Part shown: positions 12,296 to 25,400 of the stretch, piece by piece
How positions within the stretch are numbered: the first letter of the stretch is position 1
Layout: each line of letters opens with the position of its first letter
Assembly: GCF_964355755.1 (NCBI RefSeq)
Contig: NC_092671.1
Location: forward strand, 33,561,304-33,625,303
Reading direction: 5' to 3'
Source: Antedon mediterranea
Taxonomy: Eukaryota; Echinodermata; Crinoidea; Comatulida; Antedonidae
DNA length: 64,000 bases
Notes under the pieces: model-generated
The model's database searches: none
Seen by the model: the letters and a program-made list of their open reading frames with translations, nothing else
Told to the model about the DNA's origin: nothing
Translations under genes and position numbers: made by a program

Positions 12296-12935
12296 GGGTA
12301 CCACAGATTACAGGTCACACCGGGCCACTTTGCGCCACGATCTGTATTGTATAATTTTCAAACCACAGATTGTCACTGGTCACATCAGGCCACTTTCCGC
12401 CAAGACCTGCATTGTATAATTCTCATGCCAAAGATTGTCACAGGTCACATCGGGCCACTTTGCGCCACGATCTGTATTGCATAATTTCCAACCCACAGAT
12501 TGTCACAGGTCACATCGGGCCACTTTGCGCCACGACCTGTATAACTTTCAAACCACAGATTGTCACAGGTCAAATTGGGCCACTTTGCGCCACGACCTGT
12601 ATTGTATAATTCTCAAGCCACAGATTGTCACAGGTCACATCGGGCCACTTTGTGCCACGACCTGTTTTGTATAATTTTCAAACCACAGACTGTCACATGT
12701 CACATCGGGTCACTTTGCTCCACGACCTGTATTGTATAATTTTCAAACCACAGACTGTCACAGGTCACATCGGGCCACTTTGCGCCACGACCTGTATTGT
12801 ATAATTTTCAAACCACATACTGTCACAGGTCACATCGGGCCACTTTGCGCCACGACCTGTATTGTATATTTTGAAAACACAGATTGTCCCCGGTCACATA
12901 GGCCTACTATGTGCAATGATCTGTTGGTATAAATG
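12296..12935 (+). repeat. Tandem array, about 65-bp unit, about 10 copies
   Basis: Units contain GTCACAGGTCACATCGGGCC, then ACTTTGCGCCACGACCTGTA and a short AT-rich spacer. Most are about 65 bp, some 57 bp. It lies between the hydrolase and Gag. Reading frames over it are artefacts of the repeat. Confidence 0.9.
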
Positions 12936-12994
12936 TATTTACTTCATGTTTACTACGTTTCATTAACACAGCATTTAGTTTACAGGTTGGAAAG

Positions 12995-14010
12995 ATGGTT
13001 AAGAGGGCTGCCAAGAAAACTAAAGAACTTGCCAAAAACAGAAAAAATCTAACAATGCCAGGCAACCAAATAAAAAATCAAACTCAACTACCACCAGTAC
13101 TCCCAGTGCAGACGTCCACGACCGACTCACTGAGATGCAAACAATGATTACTCAACTGACTGAATTTCTAAACAAGATTAGTAAGTCTGACGAACCTTCA
13201 CAGGACTCCATTGAAAACATACTATCCTCTGAAGGTTCACTAAACACTAGCTTGTAATTAGATGAAACAACAGGCCCTTATAACCATAATGACAACCCCC
13301 TTAATACAGCACCCCTCCCTTTCACAATTGTTAATGGGGATGCCACGGAAAACCTCCTTCGTTATTCAGGAGGCATTAAGGCGGGTGTTTTGGTCCCTGA
13401 AAAAAAAAATCAAAATCAAAATCAAAGATCAAAATTTTATAGACTTCTGGGAGCTAACAAACCCTGATACAAACGACACATACACCTTGCAGTATAATGG
13501 GACTTTCCAACTTGTTCAAAAAATACGGAAACGCCAATTATCAGAACACGAATGGACTTTGGCTTTTTTCGACTTTTTAACCATACATCTAACCTTTCAC
13601 CCAGGAGACATGCAAGATCTGTTCACATACGGGAAACACATCAAAACATTGATGCAAAATAACCAAGGCACATGGAGGTCTTACGATGAAGGGTTTAGAC
13701 GAGCTAGGGAACATACGCTGTGCTCCTGGGCTACGGTCAGATGTGACCTAATACACACAATAATAACACAACACCAGGGGAAATTTCGTCCCTATAGCAT
13801 TTTCAAGGGCACAAACCATACCAACAATAGATTTCGGTTTCAAGGCCCCAGTGACCCAAACATACCAACGGGATACTGTAGGCATTACCACACCCAATCA
13901 CAGAGATGCATGCAACCCATGCAATGAAAATTCTCGCACAAATGTTGGAATTGCCACGATGATCGACCACACCCCTATTTTAGATGTAGGAAAGGGATCC
14001 AACAACAACA
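12995..14010 (+). pseudogene. Gag-like ORF of the tyrosine-recombinase element
   Basis: Starts MVKRAAKKTKELAKNRK (12995), a basic N-terminus. A frame change near 13.14 kb leads to a 221-residue stretch from 13262 with FIDFWELTNP, WTLAFFDFLTIHL and YGKHIKTL, similar in style to Gag of DIRS/Ngaro elements. After another frame change near 13.93 kb a zinc-knuckle-like CWNCHDDRPHPYFRC is readable. At least two frameshifts, so no full-length product. Confidence 0.55.
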
Positions 14011-14089
14011 ACAAATGCCTAAAGCAAAGCACACTACTGCATCAAGCATGCCAAAACAAACATACACACAACACAGACAATCAACTCCC

Positions 14090-15260
14090 AACACCAATAA
14101 GGACAAATAAACTCTCCTGCCTTTTAAAGGGGTATGCAGGCAGAGAATATTTGATCACAGGGTTTAAACATGGGTTTCTGCTCAATATGAAAGGCCCGAG
14201 ATAGGTTTTACTGCTAAGAATTCCGTTACAGCGGTAGAATGTCCAGAAATCATAACAAACAAAATACACACTGAGTTAGCATTAGGACGTATTGCAGGGC
14301 CCTCTAACACACCCCCACTGAGAGATTTTAAATCATCACCATTGAGCCTGAGAGAAAAGTCAGAGAAAGGAAAGTTTAGACTGATGCATAATTTATCATT
14401 TCCTTATGACGAAAGATCTGTTAACTACAATATACCACAACAACATAAAACAGTACACTATGAACGAATATCAACTGCAATTGATATTATTAAAAAAAAC
14501 AACCTACCCAGCATACTTAGCTAAAACAAACATTAAAGATGCATTCAGATTAATACCCCTACATCCTTCACAGTACCACCTCACAGGTTTCTCATGGGAT
14601 GATAAAATATATTACGACAAAGTCCTACCACAAGGTTGTGGGTCGTCATGTAAAATTTTTGAATCATTCTCAGATGCAATAAAATGGATCCTAACAGATA
14701 AGCTTGAATGCAAACAAGTAGTTAAAGTTCTTGATGACTTTCTATTTATTGGGAACAATCGAAATGAATGCCAGAGATCACTAAATTCTCTTCTCACTCT
14801 TGCTGAAACAATAGGTATACCTTTATCACCTCGCAAAACAGTTGCCCCACCACAAAATTAACCTTTTTAGGTATTGAACTAGATACGAAATGTATGGTTG
14901 CTAGATTACCACTTTATAAACTGCATAAGTACCAGGCCGATATCCAAAAATGGTTAACTCGAAAAGAAATTACACTTAGGGATCTGCAGTTCCTTACACC
15001 GACATCATGGCTAATGTCTACCATTTAAACAGTAAGACCAGCAGCAATGCTAATGTCATGAACATAATCAGACCACTTATGTTAATTCTACTTACAAACA
15101 ACATACATTTGACTGCACGAAGATTTAAAGATATGGGATATGTTCCTTAATCAATACAATGGGATCACCCTTATCAGTAAGTCACAGAAAAAGGATTCAA
15201 AATGTTTACACTTCTTTTCTGACTCATCTAAGCAAGCTTTTGATGCCACGTTTGAATCCT
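14090..15260 (+). pseudogene. DIRS/Ngaro-type reverse transcriptase, frameshifted
   Basis: Readable segments in three frames: ALGRIAGP near 14.28 kb, KFRLMHNLSFP, TNIKDAFRLIPLHPSQYHL near 14.53 kb, YDKVLPQGCGSSCKIFE, and the catalytic VLDDFLFIG near 14.73 kb. These are hallmarks of DIRS/Ngaro RTs rather than LINE RTs. A weak RNase H trace (FFSDSSKQAFDATFESSW) follows at about 15.22 kb. Frameshifts or stops occur near 14.20, 14.52, 14.86 and 15.03 kb. Confidence 0.7.
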
Positions 15261-15394
15261 CCTGGCCATAAGAACATTCTAAGTGACGCGATTTCTCGTT
15301 GGCAGGTCAACAAAGACTAAACAATTCCAGATGCACGAGTCACCATTAAAGATTCCACATCACCTCAAACTAGAAAACTTCCACAAGTTAAATG

Positions 15395-15553
15395 GAAGTT
15401 GATACATGCATCAGTAACACAAGGTACACAAACAACGTACCGTAGATGTTGGCAGAAGTTTTATAATTTTTTGATGAAACATACATTATCTTCCAATCTA
15501 CCTGTCTCCTTGGAAAATGTTTCTCTGTTCATTTGCCATCTGTCTGAGTTCGA
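15395..15553 (+). pseudogene. Tyrosine recombinase, N-terminal part
   Basis: TQTTYRRCWQKFYNFLMKH and ENVSLFICHLSE are typical of the N-terminal SAM-like domain of these recombinases. The reading frame is cut at about 15553 by a minus-strand LINE insertion and resumes at about 17600. Confidence 0.7.
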
Positions 15554-15555
15554 GT

Positions 15556-17605
15556 TCGTTCCCCTAACGGGGTTTTATTTCCACAATATTTAGGCCTCTG
15601 GCCCTTATATCTTATATACAAATCATACAATAATATTTTCTGGTTGGGTTGCAAAATAATATTTTCTATTTTCGTAAGCTAAATAAACAAAATTTGCTAA
15701 ATCTTGGACTACTCTAGTGTTACACATTAAAAAATAAAACTTATTTAAACAAGGGAACGTGTGATAAAAATTAGGAATATATAAGTTTCTAAGTTCGGAA
15801 TAATATGGACAGACTAACATAAAATGAAATTCGTCTTCAATAGAATTCATATTGCATAATTTACATAAACGGTTTTGAAGTGGGATTTTGTTCCATCTTC
15901 CCTTTTCTATTTCCAAATCTAACACTCCTAAACGAAATTTTGTGAATATATTTTTACGTTTCCAATCTTTTAAGTGTAACAAATGATAACTTATTTCAAT
16001 TTTCGTTTTAAAATACTTAAAATATTTTAGTTTTGAATGTAAAAAAATTGTTCAAAATATTTTTGTTTTTCTAAATCAATCAGTCGTAATTTAAATTCTT
16101 TAATAAATAATTTCTTGTCTTCAATCATTTGATTGTACCAAACATAACCAAAGCCGGTTGAACAAAGTAAATGTTTTACCTGACTAGCCCAGCAATATTC
16201 ATTTCTGTTAATTTTTCTTAACTGAAAACTGTAACATTTAAAAATAAATCTATTTTTATCCATGTCAATAATATGCAACCAAAAACGAATAATTGAAATT
16301 AAACAATCGACATGCAAGGAAACTCTGCCTAATTCTGTAGTTACGGCTGCGCTAGGGGCACTTTTTCCAATGTTCAAAATAAACCTCGCAAAACGCGTGT
16401 GGAAATTATTAATAATTATTTGGTAAGAAAACCCCCATATTTCACTGCCGTAAATTAAAATTGGTAATATTTTTGTGTCAAAAATATAATTCCATGTATT
16501 TTCTGGTAAATATTTCATATTTCGACTAATAAAAGATTTAACGGAAAATAACGCGTTGTTTGCTTTTTGACAATTATATTCAAGTGCTTTGTTCCACTGG
16601 CCATTTGAACTAAATACCACTCCTAAATAATTATAAGTCGTAACAACCTCCATTTGAATATTCCTGTAATACCATTTTTCAAAATATTTTAGTTTCCCAC
16701 CCTTTTTAAATACCATTATTTTTGATTTATTTATGTTTACACTGAGACCCCATGTGTCACAAAAATGTTCGAGTTTATTTATTAAAATTTGTAAGCCCCT
16801 TACCGTATCTCCAAATTATACTAAGTCATCAGCGTATAATAAATGATTGATAAAGCTGTCTTCAACTTGTATTTTGTCGCTATCTCTACTCTGATTTAGA
16901 TCATAACTTAAATCATTCATAAATATGTTGAAAAGTAAAGAGGATAAAGGTGAACCTTGTTGTATTCCAATAGAACAGTCAAATGGAAATGTCACTTTGT
17001 TACCAATTTTTACATGTGCAGACAAATTGTTATACATAGACTGAATTATATTGTACATATTACCATTTACACCTATTCGTTTTAATTTAAGTAAAAGAAA
17101 ACTATGATTTATACTATCAAAGGCACGCTTGAGATCAATGAAACAGCAGAATACCCTACCTCGTTTTTTACTTAAATATTTTGCAATGATACTATTTAAA
17201 ATAAAAATATTGTCGAATGTGCGAAAACCCTTACGAAAACCTGCTTGCTCTTGATAAATAATGTTGTTATTTTCAGTGAAGTGGTCTAATCTTGATTTAA
17301 GGATGTGTAACAACATTTTGCCAAGTATCGGAATAAGAGCAATGCCTCTGTAATTTTCTGGCTTATTCTTTTTGCCCTTTTTGTAAATAGGAATTATCAT
17401 GCTCGTCGCCCATTGTGTTGGGAATTGGCCCAACTGAAAAATTGAATTAAAAATAAGTTTTAGATTATCAAATAATAAATTGGGTGCATTTAAGATATAT
17501 TCTAAAAACATACCATCCATACCAGGAGATTTTCCTGATTTCTGCATTTTCAATGCTTGTTTGATTTCACCCAAGTCAATTTCTGAATTGAGGTTATCGT
17601 TTTCG
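15556..17605 (-). mobile_element. 5'-truncated LINE inserted in the recombinase gene
   Basis: Minus strand. RT domain: KSGKSPGMDGM, FPTQWATSMIIPIYKKG, NYRGIALIPILGK, CCFIDLKRAFDSINHSFLLL, GIQQGSPLSSLLFNIF and the catalytic YADDLV at 16.82 kb, directly followed by a TAA stop in the same frame that then continues to 16027. A frameshift near 16.0 kb leads to the C-terminal zinc-binding CKLCNMNS...H...CPYYSELR. The 5' end lies at the RT linker (about 17605), so endonuclease is missing. The clade is not assigned. It separates recombinase residues that join well across the gap. Confidence 0.8.
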
Positions 17606-18362
17606 TTAAGTTGGGCATGTCGCCAAGTACAATCAGAACATATTTAAGTTCTATATCATTCACACATAAAATAAACAATATGCCTGACCCAACGAATGCC
17701 CCTAACATTTCAATTATTCTCAGAGGTGTCAGCAAGCAGTACACCAATTCCAATTCACAGACTCGTAAACCATTGCTGCCTATTAGCACCAGTGTATTAC
17801 AGCAGCTTCTAGCGCACCTCCACCTCGCTACAAGAAATAAGTATGACATGCTCATGTACAAAGCACTGTTTCTCATTTGCTACTACGCCTGCACGAGAGC
17901 AAGCGAGGTTGTATTATCCACAAACCCACAACATGTCATATTAGAAAAGGATATAGAAATCAATGACACATGCATTACTATATGCTTCCGTTCATACAAG
18001 CACCGCATTGGCAAACGCAAAAAATGTAACATCAAAGAAAAACGTGGCATCCCGCTCTGCCCCGTTGAGGCGCTGAAACGTTACAGGTCTATTAGACCAG
18101 CAGCTACTGGACAATTTTTTGTGTTCCAAACAGGTTTGCCCTTACAACGGAAACACCTGAGCTGCATTCTTAAAAAAAGCTGCTTCGCATACCACTTTAG
18201 ATTACACACGTTTCAATACGCACTCATTCAGAATTGGTAGGGCTACACAACTACATAACATGGGAGCAAGTGAGATGGAGATCATGACCACTGGTAGATG
18301 GAAAAGCGATGCGTACAAACAATATATACGACCACATTGCATAACTTTAAGTAACAAGTAAC
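17600..18362 (+). pseudogene. Tyrosine recombinase, catalytic part
   Basis: Resumes with GMSPSTIRTYLSSISF, continuing the N-terminal half. The catalytic Arg is in ACTRASEV (about 17.90 kb). A frameshift near 18.22 kb precedes HSFRIGRATQLHNMG (H-x-x-R), GRWKSDAYKQYIRP supplies the tyrosine and the frame ends at about 18361. All expected catalytic residues are visible, so the gene decayed by frameshift and by LINE insertion rather than active-site loss. Confidence 0.75.
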
Positions 18363-18442
18363 ATTACAAATTGTTAATGACCCCATAGGCATGTACTCAA
18401 AGCCATGATTAATATTCTGTCAGCTCGACACGCACATGTTTT

Positions 18443-18865
18443 CAGGCATCTGCCCAGGCAGTGCCTGTTAGTTAGTATAAGGTTACAGGCATCTGCTCAG
18501 GCAGTGCCTTCTGTTTAGTATTATGGTTCCGGCATCTGCTCAGGCAGTGCCTTTCTGTTTAGTATTGAGGTTCAAGGAATCTGCTCAGGCAGTGCCTTTC
18601 TGTTTAGTATTAAGGTTACAGGCATTTGCTCAGGCAGTGCCTTCTGTTCAGTATTAAGGTTACAGGCATCTGCTCAGGCAGTGCCTTCTGTTCAGTATTA
18701 AGGTTACAGGCATCTGCTTAGGCAGTGCCTTCTGTTTAGCATTAAGGTTAAAGGCATCTATTTAGGCAGTGCCTTCCTGTTTGTATTAAGGTTACAGGCA
18801 TCTGCTCAGGCAGTGCCTTCTGTTTCAGCAATTAACGTGTTCTCGCCATCAGCTCAGGCAGTGTT
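18443..18865 (+). repeat. Tandem array, about 45-bp unit, about 9 copies
   Basis: Units read GGCATCTGCTCAGGCAGTGC, then CTTCTGTTTAGTATTAAGGT and a short end. They start just after the recombinase and degrade towards 18.9 kb. With the 65-bp array, the element carries two unrelated tandem arrays. Confidence 0.9.
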
Positions 18866-18964
18866 TTCTGCATTACCGTATTATAACTGGCAGTGCATTC
18901 TATCCTTCATCATACCAGTTCGCCGAGCGGGGCCTACTGTTTTGGTTCAAATAAATCTGTTCGT

Positions 18965-20470
18965 GTTTTTCTTTTGGAAGAGTGAACATTCTTGCGTCCA
19001 CCCTGCATTTACATGGGATGCTCTTGGCGGTGTTTTACACCTGCCATGGGCTTTTTTCTGAGCATCCATGTGATATTAGAATAATAAAATCTGCGTCTAA
19101 CTTTAATTATACATATCCACAATCACATGCAGGTTACACGTTTAGAATGTTCATTTTTCCAATAACATGTTTATATGCCAGAAAATGATGTTGTATGCTT
19201 TTTCTTAAGTCTCTGTGTATCAAAACATTCTTTGTTCTGCCAAGCTTGTGATAACAAAACGTTTAAAAATATTGGAAGTATATTTAAATCGCTTTATATA
19301 TGCAATGTCGTGGATTGTTGGAGTCAAATTTGGTATTAACGTACAGATTAAAAATATATTGTCCGACAAAAACATGAACAATTAGGATCAATACTTTTAT
19401 TTTGTAGTTTTAATAAAGTTAATAACTTAATGTTTTCACTTATAAAATGACAAAATAAATGGTTAAAAGAAACCATTGGCTGGAAGCCAATTTGACAATT
19501 GTTTTGCTTTAAATTACAGTTTTAAATATTATTTGTTTCGATCCAATTTTTGGTCAAAGTGGACATCTTTAATGGCATATTCAATAAAAATGTTTTAAGA
19601 ATTAATTTTTTTCAGGATGCTTTTCTCAAGATATCAAAATTAGGACGGGAATCAGATGGAATCTAAACTATATTATTTTAGTGGTTTTATTTGAAAGAAA
19701 AATACGATTTTTGTGTTTTTTTTTGGCCTACATACATACGGTGACATTTATCCCCCAAATAAAGCAATATGAAAATTTCAATTTTACTCCGTATTATGTG
19801 ACAGTTTTATGTGACATAAATATTTCAAAGAATTTGTTTTCTTCATTGTAAGTCAAATTCTTTCAGTTTCCATGGTTACAAGACACTGTTAAAACCCACC
19901 AATTCATTTGCGGATTTATATAATTTAGAATGTTTTCTTCCAAAGATAACTTAAATTTCCACCTTTACCATTTTGGACTTTTGGCACACACTTGATTCTG
20001 GCCCAATGTGTGCGCAGCGGCACGTGTTCGATTCCCGGTATAGGATGGACAATTTCTTAATTATTTAGTTTGCCTGTATATTATTTACTCTAAAAATATA
20101 ATTCTTCAGCTAAACATGATCTGTAAAATAATATAATATTCATTGGCTATTTATATGTTGGTTGCATCATTATAGTTTATATTAAACTTTCCAGTATTTT
20201 ATTATTCAACTTCTGTTTCCAATAATATTCAATATAAACAATTAATTTTTATTATTATCATTACTGTAAATAATCATTGTATATATTTTATAATTAATAT
20301 TTATATTGGTCTTGTTTTTTTGTAAAAATCTACTGTAATATTATATCTTATTGTGGTTACCATTATAACAAATGTACGATTGATTGAATAAAGTTCACAT
20401 GTATATGCTTCAGTCTCTGAGCTAAACATCAATAGCGAGTTTAGTCATAGTAAAAACTAGCTAGAGCTAT
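18965..20470. other. No gene recognised
   Basis: AT-rich spacer. Near 20.01-20.04 kb GTGTTCGATTCCCGG resembles a tRNA B box, but no matching A box or cloverleaf is visible. Confidence 0.4.
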
Positions 20471-20479
20471 TAAACGTGG

Positions 20480-20780
20480 AACTGGTGTAAATATTGCACT
20501 CAAGGGTAGACCGCCTCCTCCATGCAAGTTTTACCTGGGTAACATGTCTCCCGATAATACCACTGATGATATTAAATTGCATTTAAAAACCACTAAGGAC
20601 ATTGATGCCGATGTTTCTTCGTTGCCCTGTAAAGTTATTGACTGTGCTTCTTTTCTGATTAAATGTGATGCAGTTCATATAAGTGATGTCTATGATACAG
20701 AACTATGGCCATTGAATGCAATAATAAGACGGTATTATTATACAAGAAACACTAAACGTGATGATGGAGGATGGTTCTAA
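20480..20780 (+). pseudogene. LINE-A ORF1 fragment
   Basis: Reads GRPPPPCKFYLGNMSPDNTT, then DIKLHLKTTKDIDADV and ELWPLNAIIRRYYY before a stop at 20780. KFYLGNMS resembles the start of an RRM-like fold and the ELWP...RRYY ending is common in ORF1 of CR1-group and related LINEs. Only the C-terminal end of ORF1 is present. Confidence 0.5.
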
Positions 20781-20799
20781 CATGTCATTATCCAAGCTG

Positions 20800-22480
20800 A
20801 GGTGTGTTTCCTATAACTGATAACTAATATAAGTCTTTTAAATCTCGCAAAAAAAGAAGTTTACGATTTATGCAATGACAATGATATTGTGCCATACAAG
20901 AACATTGGCTTAGTGATGATGAATTGTTCATACTTAAGTCATGTTGATTTTGATTGCGTTCGTGTTTCACAGGTCTGCAGTTCTGATGGTTTACTATTGG
21001 GTCGCCCTTATGGTGGTGTAGCCATTTTTTACAGAAAGACGTTATCTAAGTTTATCTCTTGCATTGATTTTAATGACAAAAGATTGATTGGAATCACAAT
21101 AGGTAAAGGATCTAATGTATCCCTTCTTATTAATGTTTATCTTCCCTATGACGATAATGCTGATAATTTCATTGAGTTTGTTGATTATCTAGGAAAAATT
21201 CAAACGATTATTAATGAATTTCACAGTAACAAAGTTGTAGTTTGCGGTGACTTTAATGCTGACATAAATAGGAAATTTGGCAAAGAGCTTGTAAACTTTG
21301 TCTCTGAAAACGATTTGATACTGTCAGATTTATCTTACTTAGGGTTTGATTCAGATAACTTTACATTTTTAAGTGAATCCCATGGAACCACTAGTTGGTT
21401 GCATCATATTGTGTGTACACATGGAGCCAATGCTTGTGTAACTAAAGTAGATATTTTGTATTATATTTTAGGATCTGATCATTTCCCTTTGTTATTTGAA
21501 TTTTCGATCTCTATAGGCTTACAACAATGTAAAGGTGCTAATAATGAAATTGAATCTAAACATGACTACGTTAACTGGGCTAAAGTTAACGCCGCTGATA
21601 TTGAATATTATGCTACATGTACTGATCATTTACTAAGTAATGTTAAAATTTGTACTGATGCACTAACTTGTAATAATATTAATTGTAGCAATGAGAGTCA
21701 CCGCTATTGATGACCTGTATAACAATATTGTTGCTTGCCTAAAACGTGCATCTAGTGAATATTTAAAGCCCTCTAGGTCTAAGTCATATAATGTTGTGCC
21801 AGGCTGGAATGATTATGTTTCTGATCTGCATTCTGTTGCTCGTGAAGCCTTCTTATTATGGAGAACTCACGGCAAACCCAGGAATGGGCCCTTGTTTCAT
21901 TCTATGAAAATGTCTCGTTGGCGTTACGCAAGTGTAAACATAATGATCAACAACTGAGAGCTGATAAATTAGCTCAGTCTTACAGTAATAGGGACTAAAA
22001 AGGTTTTCGGGAAGGTGTTAAGCATATGAATGATACTAGAGCTAATACCTCTGAAGTTATTGATAATGTTAGTAGTGAATACAACATATGTAACCATTGG
22101 GCCAAACGTTATGATAATCTGTTTAACTGTGTGGATAACACGACTCATAAAGCATTTGTAGAGCAGACTCTAGAATACTGTCCGCCTGAGATTGGTATTA
22201 ATGTCACTCCTGATCTTGTATCTAATTGCATTGATAAACTTTCTGTAGGAAAATCACCCAGACTTGATGGTTTGGGTGGTGAACATCTTAAATATGGTAG
22301 TAAACGACTTAATATCCTATTGAGTTTATGCTTTAATGCTATGCTGTGTCATGGTCATGTAACTAAAGATCTTGTTAAAGTTATTCTAGTGCCGATTGTT
22401 AAGAGTAAATCAGGTGATATTACTAATAAGAATAATTATAGACCTATTGCTTTAGCGTCTGTATTATCTAAGGTGTTTTA
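20800..22480 (+). pseudogene. LINE-A endonuclease and start of reverse transcriptase
   Basis: APE-type endonuclease motifs: GGVAIFYRK, VVVCGDFNADINRKFG, TSWLHHIVC and LGSDHFPLLFEF (20.9-21.5 kb). A frameshift near 21.70 kb leads to VVPGWNDYVSDLH and FLLWRTHGKPR, and another near 21.96 kb to the RT start: CIDKLSVGKSPRLDGLGGEH and NNYRPIALASVLSKVF. The frame then meets the 10-bp target-site duplication of an inserted LINE at 22480. It resumes at 25.52 kb. Confidence 0.8.
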
Positions 22481-22489
22481 ATCTATTTT

Positions 22490-25400
22490 TAAATTTTTTT
22501 TATAGTTTTTTTTTTATTATTATTCATATTTCATACAGAGAAAAAAATTAAAAAAGGAAAAAATAAACAAAAAGACGTGTCTATACCAGCAGTAAAAAAG
22601 ATTAATATTATAATAAATTAATAAAGTCTACCCATTGTTTCTCAAAATCATTTGATTCTCCATTTTGTCTTGCAATATACCTTAACATCATTAAATAATT
22701 TCGTATATAAATATTTAAAGCCTTAATACTTGGCAGAGTTTTACCAATTCTACATTTATAAATTAAATACTTTGTAAGAATAATAATTGTCTTGAAAGAA
22801 TTTCATTTAGCTTCGATTTTGTACAGATGACAAATTTCGTTTTTGTAAAAGCACAAGTTAACGGAGTACTTACTCGAACGTTTCGATCTCTATCAGAGAT
22901 CCTTCTCAACTGACTGTTGAGTTTGGTACATGATTGTGTACACAATCATGTACCAAACTGGGAGGCTACCATCTTAACCAAAGAGCCTAAACGCAAAGAC
23001 AGACAGATTAGAGAATCATTACATATAAGGAGAAATAAGGAGAAGACCATGAACCGGGACACTGGAGCCCACGAACTCTCGCATTTGTACAATGATTTGA
23101 TAGACACATCACCTGGCCGAGCCCCACACAACCTCCAACCTACAACCGGAGGCGTACGACGTCATCAACAGATGACGTCAAGAATGACCAAGCTGCATTA
23201 ACACTCCGCAGTCAGTTGAGAAGGATCTCTGATAGAGATCGAAACGTTCGAGTAAGTACTCCGTTAACTTGTGCTTTTACAAAAACGAAATTTGTCATCA
23301 ATAATAATTGTATTAAACAGAAAAACATTGTGAAATATCTCCAAACAAAATCGAATCAATTGTAAAAGTTATTTTTTTTAAAGGAAATACTAATTTTGTG
23401 TTCTATATTTGACCAAAGTGGTTTTACATATTTGCAGCTTACAAACAGATGAGGAAGTGTTTCAGGTACATTGTCACAGAAAGTACATGCTTCATTTTGT
23501 CGAATACCGATTCTTGTCAAAAAAACATTTGTTGCAATTATTCTATTATTTATTCTATATTGGAACCATTGTAGGTTTGTTTGTCTGACACATTTAAAAG
23601 GAAGTTTGTACATTTGTTTCAGTTCCTAATCTGTTTTATTGACATTAATTTTTTCTTCCCATTTTCTCATACTTTTCGGTCTGACAAAAACATTTTCTTT
23701 AAATTTGTTGTAAAAAGCTTTACACCCTGTTGGATTTATAATAAAAATATCTAAATGAAAAGGAATTATTGGTGTTTGCAGTTTAGTCAAATTATTTATA
23801 TTGTAACTATATTTTATTGAATTAATTATACCTTGGTACTGTAAAAAATTACATTGAATATTATAATGTTTTTTGAAATGTTCCCATGACATAAAAAGAT
23901 TTTTTTTTCTGAACTTAATACATCGTTAATATAAACTATTCCCCTTTCATACCAATTTTTTTTAAAACACTGGCCTATTGGCAACTTTTATTTCGTTATT
24001 TCCCCACAAAAATATTCTTGGGATATCTAAAATTGTTTCTGGGTAATTACTTTGATTCAGATTATTCCAGGCAGTTACAACATCATTCCAAAAAGGCATT
24101 CCTTTCAGAAGTTAAAAAAAACACTTTTTCCCGACATTATACCACTCATAAGAGGAACAAAAAAATTAGAAAGAGATTTCCATTTACCCGAAGAAAGCAT
24201 GTATCTCCGGATCCATGTTAACTTTAAGGACTGAAAAAAATCTTCTATTTGAACCATATTAAAACCGCCTTGACTGTGATCTTTACAAATTTGTTTTCTA
24301 CTTATTTTCTAACTAGATTTCCAAATAAATTTAAAAAGTAATGTATTGAGCTTTGCAACAAAATTTGTATTGGGGTTTGGTATGGTTAGAATTATGTGAT
24401 TTATTTTTGGAATAATTAGAGATTTTACAATTGTAAGCCTTCCAAGAGGCGTGAGATATCTTTTTGACCATTGGGCTAGTGATTTTTGTATAGATGTCAT
24501 ACGTTTAATATAATTTAGTTCTGGCATTTGTAGTAAACACAATACATGGTGCAAAGAAGATTAAAGTGTCCATCATCTGGCCAATAGAAATCTTTTTCTT
24601 TACAAATTCTTTCTTTACAATGCGTTTTGCTCCCAATCCACATGTTTTTTGGTAGTTAACCTTTAAACCAGATATGTTGTAAAAACTATCTAACTCTTTA
24701 AATTCTTCTAGCATTCTGATTTTAAACTCGGTGCCTTCTATATTAATACCTTTCATGTACTCATTTGATCTGATATTTTTTGCTAACACCTCAATACATA
24801 AAATAAATAAATATGGTGAAAGAGGGTCGCCTTGACGTCATCCTCTTTGTATATATTAAAAAAAGGTGTTGGGTAACCATTTACAAGAACACTTGATTTA
24901 CATTCGGTGTAAACTAGGATGTCGTACATTGTTCTAGTACACTCACCTATATATCTACCCTTCATGAAACCTGGTTGGTCCTCATTAATTAGAAGATTTA
25001 AAACACATTTATTCTTTCGGCTATACATGATGAGGCACCCTTATATACAACATTTAAAAGTGAAATAGGTCTCCAGTTTTGAATCAATTCACGTGGTTTA
25101 TCAGATTTAGGTAATAGTATTATTAAACCCTGTGTTTGACTATTGAGAGATGACCTGTATCGAATGCATAATGAGTTAACAACAAATTGTCCCAGACTTT
25201 TCCAAAAAACTTTAAAAAACTCTACTGAAAAACCATCTGTGCCAGGACTTTTGTTATGTTTCATTTGTTTGAGGACTTTACTAACTTCTTCAAATGTGAG
25301 TTTCCCTTCTATTTTTAATTTATCACTTTCAGCTAAAGTTGGTAGTTTAGCACCCTTTAAAACCTCCTCAGCCTTGGCTGTATCAATAGGGTGTTCACTG

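Larger units (their letters stand above)
11290..18960 (+). mobile_element. Tyrosine-recombinase retroelement, Ngaro/DIRS-like, decayed
   Basis: Order seen: a 5' leader shared with a fragment at 31.42 kb; an SGNH hydrolase ORF; an A-rich tract; a 65-bp tandem array; Gag with a zinc knuckle; DIRS-type reverse transcriptase; traces of RNase H; a tyrosine recombinase split by a LINE; a 45-bp tandem array; and a 3' region with AATAAA near 18.95 kb. There are several frameshifts and stops. SGNH-type hydrolase ORFs are known from Ngaro-group elements, which supports Ngaro over DIRS. Terminal repeats could not be resolved by eye, so both ends are approximate. Confidence 0.75.

Noticed and set aside
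12296-12935. CRISPR-like array
   Set aside because: Units are contiguous and almost identical, with no unique spacers, and the context is a eukaryotic retroelement.
20001-20045. tRNA-like segment with GTTCGATTCCC
   Set aside because: Only a B-box-like word; no A box, stems or SINE body seen.
23214-23262. Hammerhead ribozyme in the Penelope-like terminal repeat
   Set aside because: The core reads CTGATAG rather than CTGANGA. GAAAC is present but the catalytic core does not match.
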